Source: Variovorax sp. Root318D1 (lineage in GTDB: Bacteria; Pseudomonadota; Gammaproteobacteria; Burkholderiales; Burkholderiaceae_C). From it: a DNA stretch of 64,000 bases. The notes under the pieces were generated by a model. The model was not told the DNA's origin, made no database searches, and saw nothing but the letters and a program-made list of their open reading frames with translations. The stretch lies in the NCBI RefSeq assembly GCF_001424835.1, contig NZ_LMCQ01000001.1, forward strand, positions 460,753 through 524,752, given 5' to 3'. Of this stretch, positions 51,893 through 59,935 are shown piece after piece (positions within the stretch are counted from its first letter, which is position 1; each line of letters starts with the position of its first letter). A program made the position numbers and the translations under genes.

Positions 51893-52696
51893 TTACTGCA
51901 GCAGCGCAGGCGCCGGCGCAAGGCAGCGCTGCACGAAAGCCGACAAAGCACTCACGTCGGGGATCTGCACGTCGCGGCGCCCCTTCTCGACAAACTCGAT
52001 GACTTTGTCGCGCGCCAGCCGCGACAGCGCCCGGCTCACACTTTCCAGCGTCATGCCCAGGTAGTTGCCGATCTCGGCACGCGTCATGCGCAGCGTGATC
52101 TGGTCGGTGCGCATGCCGCGCTCGGCCAGCGACTCGGCCCAATAGCGCAGGAAATCCGCCACCCGCGCGTCGGCAGGCAGCGTGCACACCGACATCAGGG
52201 AATCGCGGTCATGGGAAATCTCGCGGCTCATCGCGGTGTGAAACACCTGCAGCAGCGCCGGCTCGGCCAGGCAGGCGGCGAGCAGCGATTCATACGACAC
52301 CACCCAGACTTCGCCCGTGTCCATGGCCACGGCATCGCACGAGTAGTGTCCGCCGGCGATGCCGTCGAAGCCCAGCCAGTCGCCGCGGAATTTGAGGCCC
52401 ACCACCTGTTCGCGGCCGTCCGCGGACAGGTTCACGATCTTGAACAAGCCCGAGTTCAGGATGTACAGGTTGCCGAAGCGCTCGCCGGACTGATAGATCA
52501 CGTCGCCGGCGTGCACCACGCGGCGCTGAGGCGCGAGGCGCTCCTGCAGGAGCTTTTGCGTTTCCACCAGCTTCTGGCTCGCCCGCTCATGACCTGCCCG
52601 CTCTTGAACGGCCTTGCCGACCGGCGCCAGTGCGCGGGTGGCGAGAAAGCCGGTCATCGCCGGGGCGGCGGTTTCGGTGCGGGCGGGGTTGAACAT
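51893..52696 (-). CDS. Crp/Fnr-family regulator without an N-terminal Fe-S cluster
   Basis: A 267-residue Crp/Fnr protein. The cyclic-nucleotide-binding-like domain spans about 55-165 and the HTH about 205-245, with recognition helix GMTLESVSRALSRL. The E-x-x-SR pattern is that of FNR and predicts TTGAT-N4-ATCAA sites. The N-terminal Cys cluster of true FNR is absent (Cys only near the C-terminal half), so sensing must differ. Start 52696 follows AGGAG. The gene diverges from the carbamoyltransferase-like gene, whose promoter has such a site. Confidence 0.88.
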   Translation of the reverse strand: MFNPARTETAAPAMTGFLATRALAPVGKAVQERAGHERASQKLVETQKLLQERLAPQRRVVHAGDVIYQSGERFGNLYILNSGLFKIVNLSADGREQVVGLKFRGDWLGFDGIAGGHYSCDAVAMDTGEVWVVSYESLLAACLAEPALLQVFHTAMSREISHDRDSLMSVCTLPADARVADFLRYWAESLAERGMRTDQITLRMTRAEIGNYLGMTLESVSRALSRLARDKVIEFVEKGRRDVQIPDVSALSAFVQRCLAPAPALLQ

Positions 52697-52851
52697 GTGG
52701 GAGCTCCTGAGGTGTGTTGTGCGCATGTCGCGGGTCGATGAAGGGATGCTAGGAAGCGCCCGGCAACACAGTGACAACACTCGGAGTCGGTGGGTAACGC
52801 TGGGTGAATGGTTTGTGTCCGGTGCGTAACAGCGCCCGGCTTGGTGCGGCT

Positions 52852-52865
52852 TTGATCTGCATCAA
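52852..52865. promoter_or_regulatory. Perfect FNR box
   Basis: TTGAT-CTGC-ATCAA matches the FNR/DNR consensus fully. Its centre (52858.5) is about 41.5 bp upstream of a start near 52900, a class II activator position for the gene at 52916. Thus the downstream gene is probably induced at low oxygen or by nitric oxide. Confidence 0.75.
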
Positions 52866-52915
52866 GAACGGCGCGCATCGCGGGACTAGTCTTCCAGGGT
52901 TACACAAGGGAGTTC

Positions 52916-53425
52916 ATGCGCTTTCCCTTCGAAATTCACAATTCGTCGGCTTTTCAGCTCTTGTTGCCCGAGGACGAGGCCGCCCTGATCGGGCGCGCAC
53001 GTCTGCTCCAGGCGGCTTCGTTGCGCGCCACGCTTTCGCTGCAACTCAAGGGGAAAAATCTCGGGGTCTTTTGCGACGAAGGAAGCGAAGGCGGCGAGTG
53101 CCGGACGTTGTTCCAGCGTGCGGCGGAGGAAGTGGGCGCGCATGTCGCAACCATTCGCCCCGCCCTCGCCAGCCTTGGCAGCCCCGGTGAAATCCGGAAT
53201 ACGGCACGCATCCTGAGCCGCCTTTACGACGCGGTCGAATGCCAGGGCATGGCGCCGGATCTCGTGCGACAGATCAGCCGGGAAGCGGCCATTCCGATTT
53301 ATGACGGCATCGCCTGTGCGGCCCATCCCACGGCGGCACTGGCGAACCAGCTCGACGACCGGAGTCTGCCCGCGGACAACAGGCGCTTCGTATTGCAGGC
53401 GTTGCTCTTGGGCAGCATCGGCTAA
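52916..53425 (+). CDS. Orphan N-terminal half of ornithine carbamoyltransferase
   Basis: A 169-residue protein aligned with the carbamoyl-phosphate domain of OTCase only. It has LKGKNLGVFCDEGSEGG, then EIRNTARILSRLYDAVECQG, AIPIYDG and HPTAALANQLDD. The STRTR carbamoyl-phosphate signature is replaced (only the last Arg, R63, aligns), and the whole ornithine domain is absent, so OTC activity is unlikely. AAGGGAG precedes the ATG. Expression is probably under the FNR box. The function is unknown; it is not simply degraded because the frame is intact and regulated. Confidence 0.75.
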   Translation: MRFPFEIHNSSAFQLLLPEDEAALIGRARLLQAASLRATLSLQLKGKNLGVFCDEGSEGGECRTLFQRAAEEVGAHVATIRPALASLGSPGEIRNTARILSRLYDAVECQGMAPDLVRQISREAAIPIYDGIACAAHPTAALANQLDDRSLPADNRRFVLQALLLGSIG

Positions 53426-53463
53426 CTCTGAGCCCGTGCACGCATTGTTTTTCATGCGCGGGA

Positions 53464-53494
53464 TGCATCAATCGATCTGAATCTTGCAATTCAC
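53464..53494. promoter_or_regulatory. Candidate LysR operator in front of the hydratase operon
   Basis: TGCATCAATCGATC, 7 bp, then TGCAATTCAC. It matches the element at 58850-58880 in 27 of 31 positions. It lies 72 bp upstream of the hydratase gene and links this operon to the LysR regulator at 57882. Confidence 0.7.
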
Positions 53495-53566
53495 TTTCTT
53501 CTGCCATGGCGCGAGACTTGTTCGCAAGGGTCCTCGGAAGCAGGAGCCGCAACCGGAGACAAGTGA

Positions 53567-54427
53567 GTGACCCTGCAAGCTGAAGAACTTCGCGCCTGGA
53601 TCGGACGCAGCGAGACCATCCAGGACGCCATCAACCCGACGCCCGTCATTGCACTGACCGCCACGCTGGACCACCCTGCGGCGCCCATAGAGGCCGGCAC
53701 CTCCTTGCCGTACCTCTGGCACTGGTTGTACTTCCTGCCCATGCATCGACAGTCGGAAATCGGCGCCGATGGGCACGCCAAGCGCGGCGGCTTCCTTCCG
53801 CCGGTGCCGCTGCCGCGCCGCATGTGGGCCGGCAGCCAGTTCGAGTTTCGCTCGCCCATACGGGTCGGCGACCGCGTAGCGCGAACCTCGACCATCGACG
53901 ACGTGACCATCAAAGAGGGCCGCACTGGCACGCTCGTCTTCGTGAAGGTCCGGCACGAGGTGCGCTGCAACGACAGCAGCGATCCGGCGCTCGTCGAGTT
54001 CCACGACATCGTCTACCGCGAGGCGCAGGGTCCGAACGACGTCGCCCCACCGCCGCAAGCCGCCCCTCTGCAAGCCCAGTGGAAGCGCTCCATCGTGCCG
54101 GATGACGTGCTGCTGTTTCGCTATTCCGCGCTGACCTTCAATGGCCATCGCATCCACTACGACAGGCAGTACGTCACCAAGGTCGAGGGCTATCCCGGCC
54201 TCATCGTGCATGGTCCGCTGATTGCAACGCTGCTGATGGACCTTCTTCGGCGCCAGATGCCGCAGGCCGATGTGGCCAGCTTTCGATTCAAGGCGGTGCG
54301 GCCGACCTTCGACCTTCATCCTTTCCACATTCAGGGACAACCTGAAGCGGACGGAAAAACCATCCGGCTTTGGGCCTCCGACCACGAAGGCTGGCTCACG
54401 ATGGACGCGACTGCGGTCCTGCGCTGA
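53567..54427 (+). CDS. FAS1-like/MaoC hotdog hydratase (mesaconyl- or itaconyl-CoA hydratase-like)
   Basis: A 286-residue double-hotdog protein. The N-terminal domain contains LPPVPLPRRMWAGSQFEF, and the C-terminal MaoC domain has the active-site D/H region FRYSALTFNGHRIHYDRQYV and GLIVHGPLIATLLMDLL. Close relatives include mesaconyl-C4-CoA hydratase and itaconyl-CoA hydratase. The GTG start follows GGAGAC. With the CoA-transferase and CitE-like lyase downstream it fits a C5-dicarboxylate pathway. Confidence 0.85.
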   Translation: MTLQAEELRAWIGRSETIQDAINPTPVIALTATLDHPAAPIEAGTSLPYLWHWLYFLPMHRQSEIGADGHAKRGGFLPPVPLPRRMWAGSQFEFRSPIRVGDRVARTSTIDDVTIKEGRTGTLVFVKVRHEVRCNDSSDPALVEFHDIVYREAQGPNDVAPPPQAAPLQAQWKRSIVPDDVLLFRYSALTFNGHRIHYDRQYVTKVEGYPGLIVHGPLIATLLMDLLRRQMPQADVASFRFKAVRPTFDLHPFHIQGQPEADGKTIRLWASDHEGWLTMDATAVLR

Positions 54428-54463
54428 TCTCCATCACCCCCATCCACCCAGACAGAGCAACAC

Positions 54464-55654
54464 ATGCAGCCACTCAAAGGCCTCACGGTCGTCACGCTGG
54501 AGCACGCGATCGCGGCGCCTTTCGCCACGCGCCAACTCGCTGACCTCGGCGCACGCGTCATCAAGATCGAACGGCCGGGCTCCGGCGATTTCGCTCGGGG
54601 CTATGACGAGCGCGTGCGCGGACTGGCATCGCACTTTGTCTGGACCAACCGCTCCAAGGAGAGCCTCACGCTGGACGTCAAGCATCCCGAGGCGGCCGCG
54701 ATCCTGGAACGCCTGGTCGTGGAGAAGGCAGATGTCGTGGTACAGAACCTCGCGCCCGGTGCCGCCGCGCGCCTTGGCCTGGGCTATGACAAGCTGTCTG
54801 CCGCAAAGCCGGGGTTGATCGTGTGCGACATCTCGGGCTATGGCGACGACCCGATCAATCCCGGGCCGTACCGTGACAAGAAGGCCTACGATCTTCTTAT
54901 TCAGAGCGAAGCGGGGTTCGTCTCGGTCACCGGCACGCCCGATGAGCCTTGCAAGGCCGGTCCATCCATCGCCGACATCGCCGCAGGCATGTATGCGTAC
55001 AGCAGCATTCTCGCGGCGCTGTTGCAGCGCGGCCAGACCGGCAAGGGCCAGCGCATCGACATCTCCATGCTGGAGTCGCTCGCCGAATGGACCAGCTATC
55101 CGCTCTACTACGCCTTCGAGGGGGCGGCCCCACCTCCGCGAACCGGCGCCAGCCACGCAACGATCTACCCCTACGGCCCGTTTCCCACAGGCGACGGCAA
55201 CATGGTGATGCTGGGCCTGCAGAACGAGCGCGAGTGGGCCAGTTTCTGCGAGAAGGTGCTACAGCGGCCGGCACTGGCTACCGACCCTCGCTTCACCGCC
55301 AATTTCAAGAGAGTGGCCGAGCGCGACGCGCTGCGCGGAATCATCGTCGAAGCCTTCTCCTCCCTGACCAGGGCGCAGGTGGTGGAGAGGCTCGAGTTCG
55401 CGCAGATCGCCAATGCTCAGGTCAACACCATGAACGACGTCTGGGCCCACCCGCAATTGAAGGCACGCAAGCGTTGGACCGAAGTCGGCTCGCCGAATGG
55501 CCCGCTGCCCGCGATGCTGCCGCCCGGCACGTGGGAGGTGGGCCCGCGCATGGATCCCGTGCCGGCACTCGGCCAGCACACCGACGCTATCCTGGCCGAG
55601 CTGGGCTACGGCGCGGCCCAGATCGATGCGCTGCGCGCATCCAGGGCTGTCTGA
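54464..55654 (+). CDS. Class III CoA-transferase (CaiB/BaiF family)
   Basis: A 396-residue CoA-transferase. It begins LKGLTVVTLEHAIAAPFATRQLADLGARVIKIE (in parts) and has the catalytic Asp in IQSEAGFVSVTGTPDEP/GPSIADIAAGMYAYSSILAAL (family D169-like). It would load CoA from a donor such as succinyl-CoA onto itaconate, mesaconate or citramalate. It lies 36 bp after the hydratase and 10 bp before the lyase gene. Confidence 0.9.
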   Translation: MQPLKGLTVVTLEHAIAAPFATRQLADLGARVIKIERPGSGDFARGYDERVRGLASHFVWTNRSKESLTLDVKHPEAAAILERLVVEKADVVVQNLAPGAAARLGLGYDKLSAAKPGLIVCDISGYGDDPINPGPYRDKKAYDLLIQSEAGFVSVTGTPDEPCKAGPSIADIAAGMYAYSSILAALLQRGQTGKGQRIDISMLESLAEWTSYPLYYAFEGAAPPPRTGASHATIYPYGPFPTGDGNMVMLGLQNEREWASFCEKVLQRPALATDPRFTANFKRVAERDALRGIIVEAFSSLTRAQVVERLEFAQIANAQVNTMNDVWAHPQLKARKRWTEVGSPNGPLPAMLPPGTWEVGPRMDPVPALGQHTDAILAELGYGAAQIDALRASRAV

Positions 55655-55664
55655 GGTGGGCATC

Positions 55665-56492
55665 GTGTCCGTTGCTTCCAGCATCCCTCGCACCTACCTC
55701 TTCGTTCCCGGCACGCGGCCTGAACGCTTCAGCAAGGCGCTGGCCAGCGGCGCGGATGCCGTCATCCTGGACCTTGAAGACGCCGTTGCAACCGACGACA
55801 AGGCGCTCGCTCGCAACGCCATCGCAGATTGGTTCCGCACCGCATCCGCGGATGATCAGTCGCGCGCCGTGGTTCGCATCAACGACGCCGCGTCGCCGTG
55901 GTTCGATGACGACCTGGCGGCGCTGCGCAAGGTCGGGGCCCGCAGCGTTCTACTGCCCAAGGCCGAGTCTGCACAGCAGGTCGCGGCCACGCTTGCCGCG
56001 CTGCCCGGGGCCAGCGTCCTGGCGCTGATCGAGAGTGCACGCGGCGTGGCCGGAGTCGACATCGTTGCGGCCGCGGGCGTGTCGCGCCTGGTGTTCGGAA
56101 CGCTGGATTTCGCATTGGACCTGGGCATCGAAATTGAAGACGACGCGTCGGGTCTCGCCTACGCGGCCAGCCGCATCGCGATTGCCTCGCGCGTGGCAGG
56201 TCTGCCGGCGCCGGTCGCCGGAGTCACGCCGCAGCTGGACGATCGCAAGCGCCTCCTGGCCGACCTGGCTTCGGCGCGTGCCCTGGGCTTCGGCGCCAAG
56301 CTGTGCATTCATCCGAGCCAGGTGGAGCCCATTCACACCGCGCTGAGACCCTCCGCAGAAGCACTGGAGTGGGCCGAGCGAGTGCTGGCAGCCGATGCAG
56401 CATCTCCGGGCGCTGCGCGGCTCGACGGCCGCATGGTCGATCGACCTGTGGTCCTGCAGGCACAACGCACGCTTGCCCTGGCCCGCAACTGA
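55665..56492 (+). CDS. CitE-like (HpcH/HpaI) CoA-ester lyase
   Basis: A 275-residue TIM-barrel lyase. It has RTYLFVPGTRPERFSKAL, DAVILDLEDAV (the metal-binding Asp/Glu), LALIESARGV and GFGAKLCIHPSQVEPIH. The set is that of citramalyl-CoA, malyl-CoA or citrate lyase beta enzymes, yielding acetyl-CoA plus pyruvate or glyoxylate. GTG 55665 with AGGTGG upstream is preferred; GTG 55656 is an alternative. Confidence 0.9.
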   Translation: MSVASSIPRTYLFVPGTRPERFSKALASGADAVILDLEDAVATDDKALARNAIADWFRTASADDQSRAVVRINDAASPWFDDDLAALRKVGARSVLLPKAESAQQVAATLAALPGASVLALIESARGVAGVDIVAAAGVSRLVFGTLDFALDLGIEIEDDASGLAYAASRIAIASRVAGLPAPVAGVTPQLDDRKRLLADLASARALGFGAKLCIHPSQVEPIHTALRPSAEALEWAERVLAADAASPGAARLDGRMVDRPVVLQAQRTLALARN

Positions 56493-56530
56493 CCCTCCCC
56501 TCAACATCCAGCCCAGAAAGATCCAACCTC

Positions 56531-57877
56531 ATGGCCTCCACCATCATCGACTCGCGCATCTTTGGCGACATGTTCAGCGACGCGCGCATGCGCGACGTGT
56601 GGTCCGACGAGAACCGTACCGCCAAGTACCTGGACATCGAACGCGCACTGGCCAAGGTGCAGGGCGAGCTCGGCATCATCCCCAAGGAAGCGGCAGACGA
56701 GATCGTCCGCAACTGCGAGCTCTCCCAGATCGACTGGGCAAAGCTCAAGGCCAAGACCGAGCAGATCGGCTACCCGATCATTGCGGTCGTCAACCAGATC
56801 AACGCCAACTGCCGCGACAAGCTGGGTGAGTATTGCCACTGGGGCGCCACCACGCAGGACATCACCGATACGGCCGCGGTGCTTCAGATGCGCGAGGGTC
56901 TCGCTCTGGTCGAGCAGGACTTGGACGAGATCGGCGACGCGCTGGCCGCGCTGGCAAAGAAGTACCGCGACACACCCGTGATCGGCCGCTCCAACCTGCA
57001 GCAGGCCACCCCCATCACCTTTGGCTACAAGATGGCAAGCATCCTGGCCGGCATCGACCGTCACCGCGAGCGCCTGCAGCAGCTCAAGCCACGGGTGCTG
57101 ATGGGGGAATTCGGCGGCGCTTCGGGCACGCTGTCGTCGCTGGAGAAGGGCGCGATGGAAACCCAGGCTGGCTTGATGAAGGAACTCGGCCTGGCTCAGC
57201 CGCTGATCTCCTGGCACACGGTGCGCGACACCATCGCGGAGGTAGGCGCCTTCCTTGGACTGGTAGGCGGTTCGCTCGGCAAGATAGCGATGGACGTCAA
57301 GCTGATGATGCAGACCGAAGTGGCCGAGGTGTTCGAGCCTTTTGCACCCGGCCGCGGTTCGTCGTCGACCATGCCGCAGAAGCGCAACCCGATCTCGTGC
57401 CTGTACATCCATGCCAACATTTCCGTGGCGCGCCAGCACGTCGCCGCGCTGATGGATGCGATGGTGGCCGACCACGAGCGCTCCACCGGCCCATGGGAGA
57501 TCGAGTGGGTGTCATTGCCCGAGATCTTCTGCCTGATGTCCGGTGCGCTGAAGCAGACCAAGTTCATTCTCAAGGGCCTGGAGGTGGACGCTACCCGCAT
57601 GCGCGCCAACATCGACCTCACGAACGGCCTGGTGATGTCGGAAGCGGTGATGATGGGTCTGGGGCCGTACATCGGCCGCGAGTACGCTCACGATCTTGTG
57701 TATGACCTGTGCCGCGAAGCGATCAGCAAGAATCGCCCGCTGATCGAGATCCTGTCCGAGCACCCGGAGATCAGCAAGCACGTCACGCGCGCCCAGCTCG
57801 ACGCAATGTGCGACCCCGTCAACAACCTTGGCCAGGCTGGCGTGATGGTCGATCGGGTGCTGGCGGCGCGTCGCTGA
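56531..57877 (+). CDS. Fumarase/adenylosuccinate lyase-superfamily enzyme
   Basis: A 448-residue superfamily lyase with the signature GRGSSSTMPQKRNPISC. Other marks are EYCHWGATTQDITDTAAVLQ and the early region VQGELGIIPKEAADEIV. It is closest in appearance to 3-carboxy-cis,cis-muconate cycloisomerase and adenylosuccinate lyase. In this operon it probably adds or removes an amine or water from a dicarboxylate rather than serving purine synthesis. It ends 5 bp before the converging LysR gene. Confidence 0.88.
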   Translation: MASTIIDSRIFGDMFSDARMRDVWSDENRTAKYLDIERALAKVQGELGIIPKEAADEIVRNCELSQIDWAKLKAKTEQIGYPIIAVVNQINANCRDKLGEYCHWGATTQDITDTAAVLQMREGLALVEQDLDEIGDALAALAKKYRDTPVIGRSNLQQATPITFGYKMASILAGIDRHRERLQQLKPRVLMGEFGGASGTLSSLEKGAMETQAGLMKELGLAQPLISWHTVRDTIAEVGAFLGLVGGSLGKIAMDVKLMMQTEVAEVFEPFAPGRGSSSTMPQKRNPISCLYIHANISVARQHVAALMDAMVADHERSTGPWEIEWVSLPEIFCLMSGALKQTKFILKGLEVDATRMRANIDLTNGLVMSEAVMMGLGPYIGREYAHDLVYDLCREAISKNRPLIEILSEHPEISKHVTRAQLDAMCDPVNNLGQAGVMVDRVLAARR

Positions 57878-57881
57878 GCCT

Positions 57882-58829
57882 TCAAGCCGAAGCGCGCTTT
57901 TTCCCCGCCTGGACGCGCCTGCCCTTCATCTCGGAGAAAAACTCGAAGAACTGCAGGGCGGCCGGAGAGAGGGTGCGGCCCTTGCGCCGGATCAGGCCCA
58001 CCTTGCGGCTGACGACCGGGTCGACCAACGGCACGCTGACCAGCAGCGGATGATCGGCGCCCGGCATGGCGATCGAGGGAACCGCCGCGACGCCGAGCCC
58101 GGCTTCGACCAGGCCCAGCATCGTCGTGACGTGCTGCGCCTCGTAGATCGCCTGCGGACGACCTGGCAGACCTGATAGCGCCTGGTCCAGCAGCAGGCGA
58201 TTTCCGGACGCCTTGCTCACCGAGATGTAGTCGTACTGCGCCAGTTCCGTCCAGCTCACCTTTCGCTTGCCCGCGAGCGGGTGGTCTCGCCGACAAGCGG
58301 CGACGAAGCGCTCTTCCATCAGCGGCTTGAACTCGATGTCCGGTTCCTGGCCGCCAATGAAGTTCAGTCCAAAATCCGCCTCGCCGCGCAACACGGCGGC
58401 CAGCACCTCGTTGGCGCTCGCATCGAAGACCTTGACCCGGACCTTCGGATAGCGCTCGTGATAGCGCGAGATCACCTGCGACACGAAGTAATAGACCGTC
58501 GATGGCACGCAAGCAATGGTCACCTCGCCCATGCGCGTTGTCGCCACGCCGCGGATGCCCAGCAGCGTGAGGTCCAGATCGTCAAGCAGCTGCTGCACCT
58601 TTCGATCGAAATCGCGCCCAACCGCCGTCAGGCTCACCCGCCGCGTGGTCCGCTCCAGCAGCCGTACCCCGAGTGCTTCTTCCAGCTTCTCGATGCGCCT
58701 GCTGAACGCGGGCTGCGATACGTGCAGTGCTTCGGCCGCCTTGCGAAAGCTGCTCAGTTCGGCAACGGCGCGGAACGCCTGAAGGTCGTTGAGGTTGAAG
58801 TTGATTGCCACGTCTCGTACCGCCAGCAT
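57882..58829 (-). CDS. LysR-family regulator of the two dicarboxylate operons
   Basis: A 315-residue LysR protein with a short N-terminal extension before FNLNDLQAFRAVAELSSF, then VSQPAFSRRIEKLEEALG. The effector domain includes VTIACVPSTVYYFVS and LGLVEAGLGVAAVPSIAMP. Upstream of its start, between it and the divergent Bug gene, lies an element repeated before the hydratase operon, so one regulator probably controls both and itself. Confidence 0.92.
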   Translation of the reverse strand: MLAVRDVAINFNLNDLQAFRAVAELSSFRKAAEALHVSQPAFSRRIEKLEEALGVRLLERTTRRVSLTAVGRDFDRKVQQLLDDLDLTLLGIRGVATTRMGEVTIACVPSTVYYFVSQVISRYHERYPKVRVKVFDASANEVLAAVLRGEADFGLNFIGGQEPDIEFKPLMEERFVAACRRDHPLAGKRKVSWTELAQYDYISVSKASGNRLLLDQALSGLPGRPQAIYEAQHVTTMLGLVEAGLGVAAVPSIAMPGADHPLLVSVPLVDPVVSRKVGLIRRKGRTLSPAALQFFEFFSEMKGRRVQAGKKRASA

Positions 58830-58849
58830 GTTTTGACTGATCGACAGTG

Positions 58850-58880
58850 TGCATCAATCGATCCTAAACATGCAATTCAC
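58850..58880. promoter_or_regulatory. Candidate LysR operator between lysR and the Bug-PrpF operon
   Basis: TGCATCAATCGATC, 7 bp, then TGCAATTCAC; nearly identical to 53464-53494. TGCAT and ATGCA at its ends form an inverted repeat here. It lies 20 bp before the LysR start and 82 bp before the Bug gene. Confidence 0.7.
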
Positions 58881-58962
58881 AGCAGGCTTCGAACCGAAGA
58901 CCATAGGTCCACGGTCAAGGAACCGACCTGGATGACAAATCTTTCAACTATCGGAGACATCA

Positions 58963-59934
58963 ATGCCAATTCGTAACGCACCCGTGCTGTGTGCCCTGGC
59001 CTCGGCGACTGTGCTCTTCTGCAGCAGCGCACTCGCCGCCTATCCCGAAAAGTCGATCACCATCGTCGTTCCGACCGCCGCCGGGGGCGCCAACGACGCG
59101 ATGGCGCGAGTCATCGGCCAGGCCATGTCGGCTGCGCTCAAGCAGCCTGTCATCGTCGACAACAAGGCGGGCGCCAATGGCGCGATTGCCAGCGAGTTCG
59201 TGATGCGCGCCGCGCCGGACGGCTACACGCTGATGCTTGGCTATATCGCCACGCATGCGATGAATCCCGCATTGCAGAAGCTGCGCTACGACCCCGTGAA
59301 GGATTTCGAGCCCGTGGCCATGGTCGGAACGTCAGCGACGCTGATGGTCGTCAGTCCCTCCGTCAAAGCAAACAATGCGAAGGATCTTGTCGCCGAGTTG
59401 AAGGCCGCTCCCGACAAGACGAGCTACGCGTCTGCCGGCAACGGGACCGCACCGCATTTCGCCGCCGAGATGTTCAAGCTCTCGACCGGCACCAGCATGC
59501 TTCACGTGCCATACAAGGGATCGGCGCCTGCGATCAACGACACCATCGGGGGGCAGGCACAGGTGATGTTCCCAAGCCTTTTCACTGCGATGCCCTACGT
59601 GAAGGCTGGCAAGCTCAAGGCGATCGGCGTGGCGGGCATCAAGCGCTCGCCGCAGATGGCGGACGTGCCGACGCTCAAGGAGCAAGGAATCGAAAACGTG
59701 GATGTCTCGCAGTGGTACGGCATCTTCGCACCGGCCAAGACTCCGAAGCCTGTGATCGAGCAGCTCAATAAAGTGCTCAACACGGTGTTGGCCGACAAGA
59801 GCGTCGTCAAGAGACTTGAGGACCACGGCGCAGAAGTCGAAACCATGACTCCCGAGCAAATGCGCACCTATGTGCAGCAGGAGCAGGTCAAGTGGAAGAA
59901 GGTGGTCCAGGCTGCAAAGCTTTCGGCCGACTGA
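58963..59934 (+). CDS. Bug-family (TctC-like) substrate-binding protein
   Basis: A 323-residue periplasmic protein with a Sec signal (ASATVLFCSSALA), the Bug motif ITIVVPTAAGGANDAMARVIG and VIVDNKAGANGAIASE. It is over half identical to the Bug domain fused to PrpF in the next gene, including GTHAMNPALQKL-like and VDVSQWYG blocks, so the two arose by duplication. It probably binds the carboxylate degraded by the regulon. Confidence 0.93.
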   Translation: MPIRNAPVLCALASATVLFCSSALAAYPEKSITIVVPTAAGGANDAMARVIGQAMSAALKQPVIVDNKAGANGAIASEFVMRAAPDGYTLMLGYIATHAMNPALQKLRYDPVKDFEPVAMVGTSATLMVVSPSVKANNAKDLVAELKAAPDKTSYASAGNGTAPHFAAEMFKLSTGTSMLHVPYKGSAPAINDTIGGQAQVMFPSLFTAMPYVKAGKLKAIGVAGIKRSPQMADVPTLKEQGIENVDVSQWYGIFAPAKTPKPVIEQLNKVLNTVLADKSVVKRLEDHGAEVETMTPEQMRTYVQQEQVKWKKVVQAAKLSAD

Positions 59935-59935
59935 G

